A stretch of DNA of 64,000 bases from Pollenia angustigena (GCA_930367215.1 OV884059.1:225059803-225123802); one strand, 5' to 3'; shown: positions 10,345 through 21,292, counted from the stretch's first letter. Program-made: numbers and translations. Notes: generated from the sequence alone by a model not told the origin.

Positions 10345-11899
10345 TTAGGCGCCACTACATTTTCCCTACCACACCTAAAACAAAACTGCCTAGTTATGGG
10401 CTCGGGACAATCGACGAAACTATGGCCGACCACTTTGCAGTTCCAGCACGTGTAACTGCTTGTAGACCGAATACCATCTACCTCGAAATCGATCACCGAC
10501 AAATCATCATCCACACCTGCCAATTCACTCACCCTTTGAGTAGGACGCTGCTGATACATCTGACGTTGATTAGCAATTAGGCCTTCAGCCCTCCTCACCT
10601 CACGACAAAATTCAGACAATGTTTTCAGGCGCACTGAGAACATCATTTGGGCTAGCGATGGCTTCAAATTGCTGATTTCGTAATTTAATTACAGCATTGT
10701 AGAAATCATCAAATAATTCATTAGGAAACTGCCTTCGATTTAGAATTTTCATCTGTATTTGATGCTCTTGCTCGAAACGTCTATACTGGGCCAAGAGCTT
10801 TTTCTAGTTCATCCCATGTATTGATATGCACGATCTTGCGATAGTCCCAATACCAGTCAAGGGCTGGGACCTCCAAAAGGAGGTGAAAACTGCGCAAAAT
10901 CTCGTTATCAGAACAACTGTAGTCCCTCCTTAGAGCTCCCACTCTAAAAATAAATTCTTGCACATTCATGGTTTTATTCGTGCCGTTAAATTTGACACCC
11001 CACTTGGCTAATTTAAATTTGTCCAACGACTAGTGCCGTCCTGGCATAGACATGGCCAAGTTGTACCCTTGCTGTGGTTGCAGCTGCGTGGCTGGCCTTG
11101 ACCAAGCCTCCTGTGGATATCCAGGCTGAGAACCACTATACTGCTGGTAATTGGGCTGACGGCCTAGCGCAGGCTGCGCCCACATCTGTGGCCGTTGGCC
11201 ATATGGGTGAACGGTCGGTTGGGCATACGGCAAAGTGTTTTGTGCTTGCAATATCTGCTGTGGCTGACCATATTGCTGTTCTATCGGTTGGGAGAATGGC
11301 AAATGACTTTGCTGCTGTCGCGGCAATTGTTGTGGCTGATAAGGCGTAACACCGGGAGTTCGCTGCTCATATACGCCTCCACTTCCAGCCGCATTTTGAC
11401 CGACGGGCCCATAATTTGGAGCAGGAACCAACGGTGGTAGCTGCATATAAGTCGGCGGTACTTGTGGTGCTGCTGGCTGCCCATATACCGTTGGTTGTGC
11501 CTCCATAGAGGATCTGGATGCCTGCCGCGGCTGTACCTCCTGAGCGCCCGGTGGTATGTTTGCGGGCATAGCTGTTTGGCTGCGCGCGCCCTGTGACAGA
11601 AAGAGCTGTTTTATCTCATCAAGAGCTCTTTGAATCCTCTCATCTACTCTTCTCATCAGCTGGACTTGGTGCAACCCAACCGACGCTTCAACTTGGTCTT
11701 GCAGTTCGTTAGCAGGCCTCTGTATTTCTCCCCTTTGGAGGCCGAAAACACTCTCACGCACCTCTCCGCGTATGTTCTGGGCTGCTTCGCTCAGAAATGG
11801 CGGGGATACTATGGTCTGATCAGCGATTTCGGAATTTATGGATGCATCGTGTGAGGTTTGCGTACTGAAGACAGGATGACCTATCCTAGCAGAACTTCA
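10272..11899 (-). pseudogene. gag: gypsy gag, copy 2, frameshifted
   Basis: The N-terminal frame (11761 to 11030, 243 residues: VFGLQRGEIQRPANEL, then a long Gln/Pro/Tyr-rich region) ends at a TAG near 11031, where copy 1 reads a glutamate codon. The capsid region continues at 11026-10781. A 2-bp loss near 10796 and a 47-bp loss near 10671 shift the frame into the zinc-knuckle part (10667-10272, CWNCKVVGHSFVDC). No LINE insertion is present, so the region around 11370 shows the pre-insertion sequence. Confidence 0.85.
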
Positions 11900-12002
11900 T
11901 TATAAATAAAATTTAAAAAGCGAAAACTGGTAAATATTATTTTTAAAATCGTTTTAAGAACATAAAAAAATAAAAATATTAAAAAAAAATTTCTTTTTAA
12001 AA

Positions 12003-12076
12003 AACCAAGATTCGAACCAGAGAACTCTCAGCTTCTAACTTAACACACCCCCTAGACAACTGAACCGTGAAGGAAC
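12003..12076 (-). repeat. tRNA-like sequence, duplicate of 7028-7095
   Basis: Same minus-strand A-box and B-box arrangement as at 7028-7095, part of tandem duplication A unit 2. A small difference (an insertion in the arm next to the B box) separates the copies. Not a canonical tRNA. Confidence 0.55.
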
Positions 12077-12787
12077 GTTAATCGAATATCATTAAAATGA
12101 AATATGGCACGTTTACTGTTCACACAGTTGAGTTGTAATTACTTTTGATGTTTTTGTTCACCGCAATAGCAAAGTTGGGAAATATATTCACCAAAATAGT
12201 TTGTGCATGTACATATGTGTGTTTGTTTGTTTTCTTTTAACTTTTTTGGCGAGTTTTTAAGTAGCAAAAAAACACAGTTAGTTTCTATTTGTAAAAATTA
12301 TTTCGTTAAATAGATGAAAAATAAACAAGGCGGACATCACATGGTTAAATTAAGTTCTCTCCTCATAAGGACCCAGAATATATATACTTTATATTGTAGA
12401 AATAACAAACGGAATGACAATGTTCCACTGATTGGATTTGTGGTACAATTGAAACTTAATTGTACACTGGTACAATTCATCTTTTTTTGATACAATTTAA
12501 AAAAATACCCACGTAGTTTTATAATTTTTTTTAGGTGTATCTCAATTTTCATTTCAATAATACAATTTTTAAAAACATATCTCCAGCCCTGATCAAGTGT
12601 CTCCAAATTCCACTTTTGTTTTTGTGACACTGCCTACACTCTTGTCTGCCTTTGACAAGAAAAGAGAAATTTGGTATTAAACGTTTGTGCTGATAGATGA
12701 ACACTAATTATACCGATACTTTTGTATACCGATCGACTCAATATCACTGCCTGAGTCGATTTAACGATGTCCCTCAAGCCGGGTTTT

Positions 12788-13985
12788 TGTTTAATTATTT
12801 TTATTTATTTCTTCAATTACATAACCGAGCCCTTAGGGCCTTTTATGTTTAATAAAAGCTACTAACAAGACAACAAACTTCAGTTATTTATCAGAAACAA
12901 TATATTTATGTAATAAACAATAAAAAAAATGTTACTTATGTATATAAAACTTAACGTAACTATCTTACAAACTATAAAGAAAACTTAAGTTTAAAAATAA
13001 CAAAGACATAAAGAATGCTATGCATTCTATTTCCATATTACGCAGAAAGAAAATTCCAACACATTGGTTATTATTCGTTTTAGTGAATTGACAAGTTATT
13101 TAGCGCTGCAAATTCCAACAATTTAGATTTAAATAAGTGCAGCGAATATGAAAATTTTCTTAGTTCTCTTGGCAACGTATTCCAGATTTTTGAAACCCGA
13201 ATCTGATATGATTGTCCAAAAGTGTTCAAACGTCTAATAGGAAAAATAATTTGAGGATTCCTTGTTGACCGAGAGAAATTCAAATTTTCAACAATATAAT
13301 CAGGGTTACCATTTACAATGCATTTATAGAAAAATAATAATATTCTAATGGCAATAAAATTTTCAAAAGATGTCCGTAGAAAGGTAAGCGTATGCCGATT
13401 TACATGATCCCGAAATCTCAAACCAAAAACATAACGAATAATTCTGTTGAAAATAAGCTTAAATTTCTCAAGCACATAATTACCTGCGCCCGAAAAGACT
13501 TCCAAACAATATAGAATATGTGGCATTAAAACCGCCACAGCAACACGCCTTCCCACTGAACAAGGCAAGTAAATATTTAGAGAATACAGTATTTTCAAGA
13601 CAAATTATACCCGAGACGAAAGGTAATTAATATGAGGAGAAAAATTTAACAAATTTTCAATAACGACCCCTAGACATTTCATTTTGTCGACAAAAATAAC
13701 AGGAACACCGTCAATAGTGATGTTTATATTATTTGTCTCAAATCCAAATCCCATCACTTTCGTTTTAACTCGGTTCAAGTTGAAACCATTGTCATGAGCC
13801 CATGTTACCATCTCACGAATCACATAATTAACACCCTCCTCCAACACGTCGAGGAACTCAGCAGCAGAATAACAAACAAATTGTACATCGTCAGCATAGA
13901 CGAAAGGTTTACAGGACACGCCATTAAATGCCTCTAACAGGTCATTAATATAAATCATAAAGAGAAGCGGTCCAAGTTTTGCCAA
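12788..13985 (-). mobile_element. 5'-truncated LINE on minus strand, copy 2 (longer)
   Basis: The 3' tail (TAAATAAA-type, complement of 12788-12811) is at the left, and RT sequence runs to 13985, where similarity to ORF2 stops. It spans the right-hand breakpoint of tandem duplication A at 13719. Coding remnants are described separately. Confidence 0.85.
13080..13985 (-). pseudogene. LINE ORF2 C-terminal part, RT palm and thumb
   Basis: From 13985 the frame reads LGPLLFMIYINDLLEAFNG, then the catalytic box VYADDVQFVC and LGVVIENLLNFSPHIN, ending near 13605. A frame break follows, and then a 172-residue frame (13598 to 13080) with LMPHILYCLEVFSGAGNY, IIRYVFGLRFRD and VSKIWNTLPRELRKF to a natural-looking stop. 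This is the RT-to-C-terminus part of a Jockey/CR1-type ORF2. The endonuclease and RT fingers are missing through 5' truncation. Confidence 0.87.
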
Positions 13986-14254
13986 AGTTTAAGTCTTCAA
14001 ATCGTCTTCCCTTGCAGAAGTTTTATAGAAATAAGCGGTATTCAGTATTGGTAGTAAAATACCCTTGCAGACTTTGTTAATCTTATTTTTTCTATCTCTC
14101 TCTGTCTCTTTTTTTAGCAAATTCATTACTTTACAATAAATACCAAAAAGACACTCACTTTGTAGTATAAAATCGAATTAAGTAAAACGGACATTTACAC
14201 TTAACACAAGGGTAAAAACCGCTATTGTAAATAGGTACATAGGTATTCAAATTC
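13986..14254. other. Spacer, no gene seen
   Basis: AT-rich sequence with a short CT-rich run near 14093-14115. No reading frame, terminal repeat or similarity to other parts of the window was recognised. Confidence 0.4.
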
Positions 14255-14404
14255 CTTTTTTTTTTTTTTGTAATTCCCTATGCTAATCCCCGCGAAGCTT
14301 GACGCTTGTCTGCTGGAAAGAACCAGAGTCTCTGGCGGGAATCGAACCCGCAACCCCGGGGTTGATAGACTAGCTCACTACTAGCTAGCCTACCGGGGCA
14401 CTCA
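14255..14404 (-). mobile_element. tRNA-derived SINE, apparently complete
   Basis: On the minus strand a tRNA-like head (14404 to about 14325) carries an exact B box, GGTTCGATTCC, and an A-box-like TAGGCTAGCTAG. A body of about 60 bp follows, then an A-run (T15 at 14256-14270 on the plus strand). Head, short body and poly-A tail are the SINE arrangement. A related head is at 32358-32435. Confidence 0.75.
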
Positions 14405-15154
14405 CCCAAAATATTTTTCTTATGATAAACCTACGTCAACATAATTTTGACACGCCGATTTGCCTTTATAAAATGTTTTCGTTATGACATCTTTTGAATA
14501 AAAAAGAAGAAACCCAAAGCAAACGATGAAAACATCTTTTATATAGGTAAATTGTTACATATGCAATGGTCTTGTAGCATTGGCGTGCTAAATAAGTAAA
14601 AAAAAAATTAAAAATTCAAAAATTCAATTCTTTGAATAGGTAATTGAATATTTAAATAAGAATTTAAGAAAATTTGCTCCGATCTTTAAGATATGAAACG
14701 GAACTATTTAAACAAAATTAATTACCTATAAAAAGAGAAAAATACCTATAAACAAAATTAATTAAAACAAGTTAGAGTGCTATATTCGGCTGTGCCGAAT
14801 CTTTGATACCCTCCACCGACACTTCGAATGTTTTAGGAGTAATATTTGTATGATGTCTATTTATTATTACAATCTTTGTAAAAACAGACATCTGCATTAA
14901 AATTTGTTGCGGTTTAGACCTATATAAAATTATTGACCGACAATCAGAATCAATTTTAAAAAGCTTGAGTAGAATATCAGTTTAAGCTGAACTTAAATGA
15001 TTTTCAGGAGAACAAATTATATAAAAGCCATGGTAAGTTATGAACTAATCATCCCAAATTCTGCGGAACGATTTCTGGTATTAAAAAACATAAATTTCAA
15101 TAAAGCGGTGCAATAAGTTTAAGCGTTTGCAGTGAATTTCAGAAGGCTGCTAAA

Positions 15155-16860
15155 ATGGAATCTAAGGTAAATTATGAACCGTATATCACAAAATTGCATA
15201 CCATTTTTTCTGGCCATATGAAGCTAAACTGGAAGAAAGTTTACCGCGTATTTAATTATTTTACCAGAGTGGGCTTTAAATGAGGCCTATGGTAAGTTAT
15301 GCACCGATCTTTACCAAGTTTCACAGTGTCATTTCTAGTTCTATAAAACTGTGATGTACCAAATTTTGTTATGATAGCATTATTTTTTACGTTTTTAGGC
15401 GTACTAAGCTGTTTTCCGGGAGTAAGGTTTATATGGGGCCTAGGGTAAATTATGAACTGATCTTCACGAAATTTCACGGTCTTATTTCTAGTCCTATAAA
15501 ACTTTAATGTTCCAAATTTTGTTATGATTGCATTATTTTTTACGGATTTAGGCGTACTAAACTGTTTTCCGGAAGTACACGCAAAGAAAAAACATGTTTG
15601 ATACAATCACAAACGCAAACTATCATTAATGTTTGTGGTTATGATTGTGTCAAACACGTCTTAAGTAACAATATATGTTCAAAAATAAAGTCTGTAGTTA
15701 ATTATTGTCACAAACATATTATTATGTTCAAAAGAAATACAAAAACGATGATTCAAACCATGTTTCTATTTTTCCCAACACCATGCAACATGTCTATTTC
15801 AACATTTATGGTTCTCAGAATAAAACAATATTTAGTTTCAAAAATTTATGTTTTATTAATATATATTAAATATATGCTAATATTAATAAATAAAATGTAG
15901 CACATGTATATTAAAAAATAAACTTATATACAAACATTTAAGAAAAGTAAAATAAAATAAAGGATAAAACAAACATACCTTCATCTGTATCAGTATAAAG
16001 TAGAACAGAAATTAAAAAAATTCGGGGCTAATGACAAAAATTTGTGTCAAAATTTCGATGCCGGTTTCAATGATGTTGGTTTTTTTTGGCTGCAAGAAAG
16101 ACAATGCAATTGATTATTTATACATTTATATAACCGTGTATATATAAATAACTTACCTGTCTAAACAAACGTATAATAACTAATTTATTTCCTAAGTTTT
16201 GCAAGGCAACGTTTTAATTATTTTGTAATTCATGTTTCCCGAAAATGACGTATCAACACACACTGTTTGCAATAAATTACAATAAATGTTTGCTTCTTTA
16301 GAGAATGTATTTTTAAACAAACAAAAATTATGGTATTAAACATACCTTTTATGGGCAACTAATATTATTATTATAATCTTATAGTTGAAAACATTTCACA
16401 TAATTAAATATGTTTAGCTAGATCAGAGTAACTTTTAAGGTGTAAAACACCATATAATATTATTATAGTGAATTTAAAAATGTTAAGGACAAAAAATATT
16501 TTTTCAAGTTATACTAGGACTAAAAAAAAATTATTACGGTAAACATATTAGGCAAATATGAACAAAAATGGTTGTAGTGACCACTCATTAATCATGTTTT
16601 TTCTCTGCGTGTAGGGTTTATATGGGGCCTTGGGTAAATTATGAACCGATCTGCACGAAATTACATAGTTTTATTTCTTGTCCTTTAAAACTTTGATGTA
16701 CCAAATTTTGTTATGATAGCATTATTTTTTACGGATTTAGGCGCACTAATCTGTTTTCCGGAAGTGGGGTTATTATGGAGCCTAGGGTAAATTATGCACC
16801 GATCTTCACAAAATTTTACAGCGTGATTTCCAGTTAAAAAAGCCGAATTCTTGCAAAATC
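15155..16860 (+). repeat. 153-bp tandem repeats inside mini-me, split by an insertion
   Basis: The repeated anchor GATCTT/GATCTG recurs at 15306 and 15459, exactly 153 bp apart, and again at 16648 after subtracting the 1,034 bp of insert plus TSD (2 bp off register). Units are less regular than in the elements at 29.3-32.3 kb, on the opposite strand. The repeat explains the 116-residue minus-strand frame here; it is not a gene. Confidence 0.8.
15579..16610. mobile_element. TA-flanked TIR element nested in a 153-bp repeat (mariner-type, non-autonomous)
   Basis: The termini are CACGCAAAGAAAAAACATGT on the left and the complement of CACGCAGAGAAAAAACATG on the right, flanked by TA on both sides. 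Removing it restores the 153-bp repeat reading GGAAGTAGGGTTTATATGG. The interior is AT-rich without a transposase. The same terminal sequence bounds the element at 59186-61326. Confidence 0.82.
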
Positions 16861-17384
16861 GTATGTTATTCTGTGCATCCATTTATGTAAGTTTTTGTAA
16901 CAAAATTATCAAGTTTTTTTAGGTGGTGGTTCCACATTTTGATTCATAGTTCTGATCCTACTAAACGGATTTTGCTGAATTTCAATCCCAAACTGCTTAG
17001 GATAACTACAAGCAATTTGACACCCAGTTTGTTTAGTTCTTTTGAGTTTTTCGAAAGTGAGCGTGTTTTCAACAGACGGACATGGCTAAATCGACTTAGA
17101 ATTACTCAAGGACCCAGAATATATATACTTTATGGGGTCTGAGATGAATAATAAAAAAGTTTCACACGGAATGACAAACTTCATATACCCTCTTCACAAC
17201 TAATTGTGGTGGAGGGTATAAAAAGGGTATAAAAAAGAGGGTAAATTAAAAGGCGTAAATATGTATAAAATATATGTAGGTATATAACATTTATAAATAT
17301 ATTTAACAAATTTTAAAAAGTCAAAAACCGTTCAATTTCTTTTTAGTTTAAAAAAAAATTTTAAAAACCAAAAAAAAAAATAGT

Positions 17385-17466
17385 AATGAGTGGGACTCGA
17401 ACCCTCAAAGCTAACTGAAAATTGTTAAAACCAGACTGGCGGCTAGACCATTCCGGGCATCGAGCC
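17385..17466 (-). repeat. tRNA-like sequence, minus strand
   Basis: On the minus strand the B box GGTTCGAGTCC is preceded at a long spacing by TGGTCTAGCCGCCAG, which resembles an A box. Acceptor-stem pairing is poor. Taken as a SINE-like or pseudo-tRNA relic within the AT-rich tract that follows the mini-me element. Confidence 0.55.
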
Positions 17467-17548
17467 ACATAAATAACTGTTGTTGATATGAGTACTTGAT
17501 ATCAATTAAATTAATCGTAAAATGAAGTATGTGTTTGTTGTTTTTGTA

Positions 17549-18430
17549 AAGTGGTTAAATTGTAAGGGCCGATGTTGAATGTGAACCACACCTAAACGCC
17601 AAGTTTTTTTCCGAATTTTATTTGACACTTCTCTATTTCAGACTTACTCAATTTGAACCATGGAGATATACACAATCCATCAACGTGTTAAAGTTATCCA
17701 GACTTATTTTGAAAATGGGCGTTCAAATCAAAATGCTTATCGTGCACTTCGTGATTCAGTGATGAGGCACATTTTCACCTCAGTGGATTCGTCAATAAGC
17801 AGAATTGCCGCATTTGGGCGAATGATAATCCAAGAGTGATTGTCGAAAAACCAATTCACTCACTAAAAGTGACAATTTGGTGCGGTTTATGGGCTGGCGG
17901 CATCATCGGGCCGTATTTTTTCCAAAATGAGGGCGTTCAGGCAGTTACTGTGAATGGTGTTCGCTATCGTTAGATAATAACGAACTTTTTATGGCCCGAA
18001 TTGAAAGATATGGATGTGGACGATATGTGGTTTCAGCAGGACGGTGCCACTTGCTACACAGCTAACGAAACAATGGCTATATTGCGCAACAAATTCAATG
18101 GCCGTGTTATCTCACGTAATGGCGATGTCAATTGCCCGCCAAAATCATGTGATTTGACACCGTTGGACTTTTTTTTCTCAAGAGCTAAAGGATGAGATAA
18201 TTCGGCACATTAACGGCATAGAACCTCCATTATGCCTCAGGGTCATCGAAAATTTGGACCATCGAATGGAGGTGTGCCGCCGTGGTCGCGGCGCTCATTT
18301 GGCCGATATTTTGTTCCATACATAATTGAATAATACCAATATATCATAATAAAATAAAATTACAATAATTTCCTAAATAGTTTGTATTTTATTCAAAATC
18401 AACATCGGCCCTTGAAATTTAACCACCCTT
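17549..18430 (+). mobile_element. rosa-like (DD41D) mariner-family element, internally deleted
   Basis: Terminal repeats of about 28 bp share GTGGTTAAATT and AAGGGCCGATGTTGA and are flanked by TA at 17547-17548 and 18431-18432. At 882 bp it is shorter than an intact element of this family. The transposase remnant inside identifies it. Confidence 0.85.
17660..18325 (+). pseudogene. DD41D mariner-family transposase remnant
   Basis: The N-terminus reads MEIYTIHQRVKVIQTYFENG, a helix-turn-helix start, and reaches YRALRD near 17755. A deletion then joins it directly to the catalytic core (SDEAHFHLSGFVNKQNCRIW). Later come WCGLWAGGIIGPYFF, DDMWFQQDGATCYTANE and SCDLTPLDFF, ending RGRGAHLADILF and a stop at 18325. 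The three expected acidic positions are visible (SDEAHF, QQDGA and LTPLD). The last two are separated by 41 residues, the spacing reported for rosa/Visitor-type elements. A TAG near 17973, frameshifts near 17845 and 18180, and a deletion in the C-terminal part make it non-functional. Confidence 0.87.
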
Positions 18431-18876
18431 TATAATGCAGGAGGTATGTAATTTTAAGGAAAGAAATTCACCACGAATATTTTCAATGAAAAAAAAAACC
18501 ACTAACAAACAAAAAAAAAAAAACACACAACTATTTCACAGGGCTACCATCACATATTTTTAAACGTAAAGGCACAACAACGGTCGTTTTGGTTAATAAA
18601 AGTCGCAAACATATTTTAATGATTTTTATTTATCAATAATGCAACATAAACAAAATAAACAATTGCTTAAATTGTGTATGCTTTGAAATCACTTTTGTGC
18701 AAAAAATGTTATATGTATTTGAATTTATTTTTGTATAAATTGCCTAAAAAGCTGACTAATATGTTATCCATGTCAACAACAAAAATTAGACGATTGCTTT
18801 TAATATTATGACGACAGACTAGATCGCTGTTCGTTATATCACCCTTTTTGTAAAAAAAAAAATAGCATATGGGCAC
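18431..18876. other. AT-rich spacer, no gene seen
   Basis: A-runs and short AT-rich tracts. Nothing recognised. Confidence 0.35.
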
Positions 18877-19100
18877 TTCCACAGAAAATCTCTCTTTTTG
18901 TCACGTCACGTCACCTAGCAATTATTCTTGTATTTTAGAACCACGTTGTTCAAATTTTTCCTCTCTTTCACTAAATGAAAACCTAGTTGCGCTCTACACC
19001 CAAATGCAAAAAAAAGTAAATAATATTTTCATTATTCTTTGAGAAACGATTAAAAATGGTTGGTGACGTTACGTGACAAAAAGTAGACATTTCTGTGGAA
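18877..19100. mobile_element. MITE with TIR TTCCACAGAAA
   Basis: The left end starts TTCCACAGAAAATC and continues TTTTTGTCACGTCACGTCAC. The right end is the inverted equivalent (GTGACGTTACGTGACAAAAA, then CTGTGGAA). It is about 224 bp, non-coding and has no clear target duplication, so the superfamily is open. Confidence 0.65.
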
Positions 19101-19817
19101 ATACATGTATAACAACCTAGCCCCCATAATTTGGCATTTTATTTAGTTTTCTAAAAAATGTTTTAAGCTTATTTTGATTAAAAGTATTATTCTTTTTATA
19201 AATTGTTATAAATAACTTTTACCCAATCAATGATAATTCTTTTTTTAATAAATTCTTGGAAATTTAATAGCAAGAAATGGTGGGCTATACATAAGTATGT
19301 GACATAAATTTTAAATAACCTAGCCTCTAGGTATCATGTCTGGGGCCTTCTAACATAAGACGGACATCGTTAAATTAACTTCACTCTTCATATGGACCCG
19401 GAATATATACATACAGTGGGGAGCAGAGGTGAGTACATGTTTGTATATCTTGCACTTCTAAGGGAATAAGAAATACAATAATAATGCGATTTCAAAATTT
19501 TTTTTTGTATTTTATTTCTTTTTTAATTCTTAGCAAAATTCAATTTAAAACAAAACAAAAAAACAACAAATTCATAGGTAAACATAAACAAAACTTAAAT
19601 AACTCTCATGTACTCAATTTTGCACCCGCGTGTTTTCAACCATATTCTTAGAAAAATTCAAAATTTACCGTTAAATTAGATTTGGTTTATGATTTAATTG
19701 GTGTTATTAATGTTTCTATTAATATAAATTTTAGTTTAACGTCGTGTTTGATAAAGTGCGTATGGTAAATAAAAGGTGCATTTCAAATATAAAATACAAA
19801 TTCCAAATTGTTAAAAA

Positions 19818-20055
19818 TTATGAGAAAGCTATCGCGAACCGTTGAAAATAGTATTTTAACCATTTTATTGCTAGGGAAGCTTCCTTTGGCGTTAAAGATT
19901 GATCTGCCTTCATCTTTCTCATCATTAAACGTGCGTCGCCATCTGTTAAAAGTCTTCGGTGACCCATAACTTGAGCTTGGGAAGTAATATTTCGCCTTTT
20001 CCGGACTCTTATTACCACTGACTAACTCACTTGCATTTCTTTGGCTATAAGCCAT
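19818..20055 (-). pseudogene. Tc1-like transposase N-terminal fragment
   Basis: A minus-strand frame starts MAYSQRNASE and, after a frame change, reads VRKRRNITSQAQVMG and RLLTDGDARLMMRKMKADQS, then LTPKEASLAI. This matches the DNA-binding part of Tc1-like transposases (the second helix-turn-helix, LTDGDARLI...). No catalytic DDE segment is present. The frame runs on into the inverted repeat, which is not coding. Confidence 0.75.
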
Positions 20056-20439
20056 TCTCTGTCATGGTTAAAATACTATTTTCAACGGTTCGCGATAGCT
20101 TTCTCATAATTTTTAACAATTTGGAATTTGTATTTTATATTTGAAATGCACCTTTTATTTACCATACGCACTTTATCAAACACGACGTTGAACTAAAATT
20201 TATATTAATAGAAACATTAATAACAACAATTAAATCATAAACCAAATCTAAATTAACGGTAAATTTTGAATTTTTCTAAGAATATGGTTGAAAACACTCG
20301 GGTGCAAAATTGAGTACATGATAGTTATTTAAGTTTTGTTTATGTTTACCTATGAATTTGTTTTTTGTTTTAAATTGAATTTTGCTAAGAAATAAAATAC
20401 AAAAAAAATTTTCAAATCGCATTATTATTGTGTTTCTTA

Positions 20440-20628
20440 AGCTTCGTACAGACGATGGTCAGATATTACAATATTGTCATTTTTCTGACAATGGTGCCAT
20501 TGTCAGATGCATTAATTTTACACATCTGCCAAATGAAAATGAGCTTACAATGTTCAGACAGTTGCAATACATTTTTAGGCAATTTTAATGACAACATTGT
20601 AAGATCTGACCATCGTCTGTACGAAGCT
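20440..20628. mobile_element. 189-bp MITE with TTA target duplication (Harbinger-like)
   Basis: Termini AGCTTCGTACAGACGATGGT and its inverted copy are flanked by TTA at 20437-20439 and 20629-20631. The left TIR of the host Tc1-like element shows the uninterrupted sequence (complement near 19465), proving the insertion. A 3-bp TWA duplication fits PIF/Harbinger. Confidence 0.87.
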
Positions 20629-20949
20629 TTATTCCCTCAAAAGTGCAAGATATACAAACATGTACTCACCTCTGCTCCCCACTGTATGTATGCTTTATAC
20701 GGTCTAAGATCTTTATTGTGAAATTACAAACGGAATGACAAACTTGTAGGTATGTATAAACACTTTTTCAGCTGTAATGAAGGGTATACAAAATAAATAA
20801 AAAAAAAAATAAAATAAAAAAATAACATTTCCACCTGTAATAAAATTCAATAAAAAAAAAACACAAATAAGAGTGCTATATTCGGCTATGCCGTATCGTA
20901 TGTAAGAACAACAAAAAGTTATACATATAAATATTGTTCTTTATGCGCC

Positions 20950-21292
20950 CCATACACAGTTCAATTCAGTTGTCAACTGAGTCTTTCAACTCAGTTGACA
21001 ACTTCATCAACTGAATTGAAAGATTTTAAATTTATTTTAAAATTTAATGAAATAAAAGACAATTTTTAAAAAACTTGACTACAAAAATTAATTTTGACAG
21101 CTAATCAAGAGACTTGAGCACACACAGTACAATCGAATTGAAAGACTTAGTAGTCAACTTGAAAAAATTAAAATCTTTTGATTTTTCTTCAACCAACTCG
21201 ACAACCGTCAAACTAATCAACTGACAAGCCCATACACGCTTTGATTTGGACAACAACCGACTCAGTTGACAATTGAATTGAATCGTGTATGG
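20950..21292. mobile_element. MITE with TIR CCATACAC and internal TCAACTGAGT-type repeats
   Basis: The left end CCATACACAGTTCAATTCAG and the right end, complement of CCATACACGATTCAATTCA, form the TIR. The sub-terminal region repeats TCAGTTGACAA in both orientations, giving a self-complementary fold. There is no transposase. An internal CCCATACACGCTTTGAT near 21230 hints at a composite. Target duplication not clear. Confidence 0.7.

Larger units (their letters stand above)
8780..11899 (-). mobile_element. gypsy-type element, copy 2 (gag, protease and most of RT)
   Basis: The minus-strand order is gag (11899 to 10272) and pol (10344 to 8780). The integrase and RNase H are absent because the duplication began inside RT. 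Relative to copy 1 this copy preserves the protease and RT catalytic frames but has a broken gag. Confidence 0.88.
8780..13719. repeat. Tandem duplication A, unit 2
   Basis: Second copy, about 4.94 kb, in the same orientation. It lacks the LINE of 5224-6393, keeps the intact target site near 11370-11380, and has its own 47-bp and 2-bp deletions in gag. To its right the LINE continues uninterrupted to 13985; in unit 1 the LINE is cut at the junction. Confidence 0.9.
14766..17222 (+). mobile_element. mini-me/DINE-1-like (Helitron-related) element with internal 153-bp repeats
   Basis: The left end has the stem-loop ATTCGGCTGTGCCGAAT followed by GATACCCTCCACCG. The right end has the (TA)n block with GGACCCAGAATATATATACT, then ACGGAATGACAAAC and a terminal stem built around ATACCCTC...GTGGTGGAGGGTAT. 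The (GTCY)n block is nearly gone, reduced to CAGACGGACATGG near 17076. Between them are 153-bp units. It is interrupted by a TIR element at 15579-16610. Structure and microsatellite blocks match published mini-me/DINE-1 features; the Helitron link is from that literature. Confidence 0.8.
19414..20684. mobile_element. Tc1-like element with ~450-bp TIRs
   Basis: Ends are CAGTGGGGAGCAGAGGTGAG and its complement, with TA duplications at 19412-19413 and 20685-20686, as in the Tc1/mariner superfamily. The two arms (19414-19864 and 20064-20684) are long inverted repeats, the right one enlarged by a nested MITE. Only about 200 bp of transposase remains in the middle, so it cannot be autonomous. The left outer 7 bp are missing from the duplicated copy. 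Confidence 0.88.
19240..20790 (+). mobile_element. mini-me-like fragment split by a Tc1-like element
   Basis: The left portion (to 19413) has AAGACGGACATCGTTAAATT and GGACCCGGAATATATACATA. The right portion (20685 on) continues TATGTATGCTTTATACGGTC, ACAAACGGAATGACAAAC and TGAAGGGTATAC. The Tc1-like element sits exactly in the (TA)n block between them. A corresponding right portion follows the duplicated copy at 25748. Confidence 0.75.

Noticed and set aside
14325..14404. Possible functional tRNA gene
   Set aside because: The A and B boxes are good, but the acceptor arms do not pair and a body with a poly-A tail follows, so it is a SINE.
20382..20721. Plus-strand frames of 68 and 97 residues, repeated at 25445-25784
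   Set aside because: They span a TIR and a nested MITE, both non-coding.
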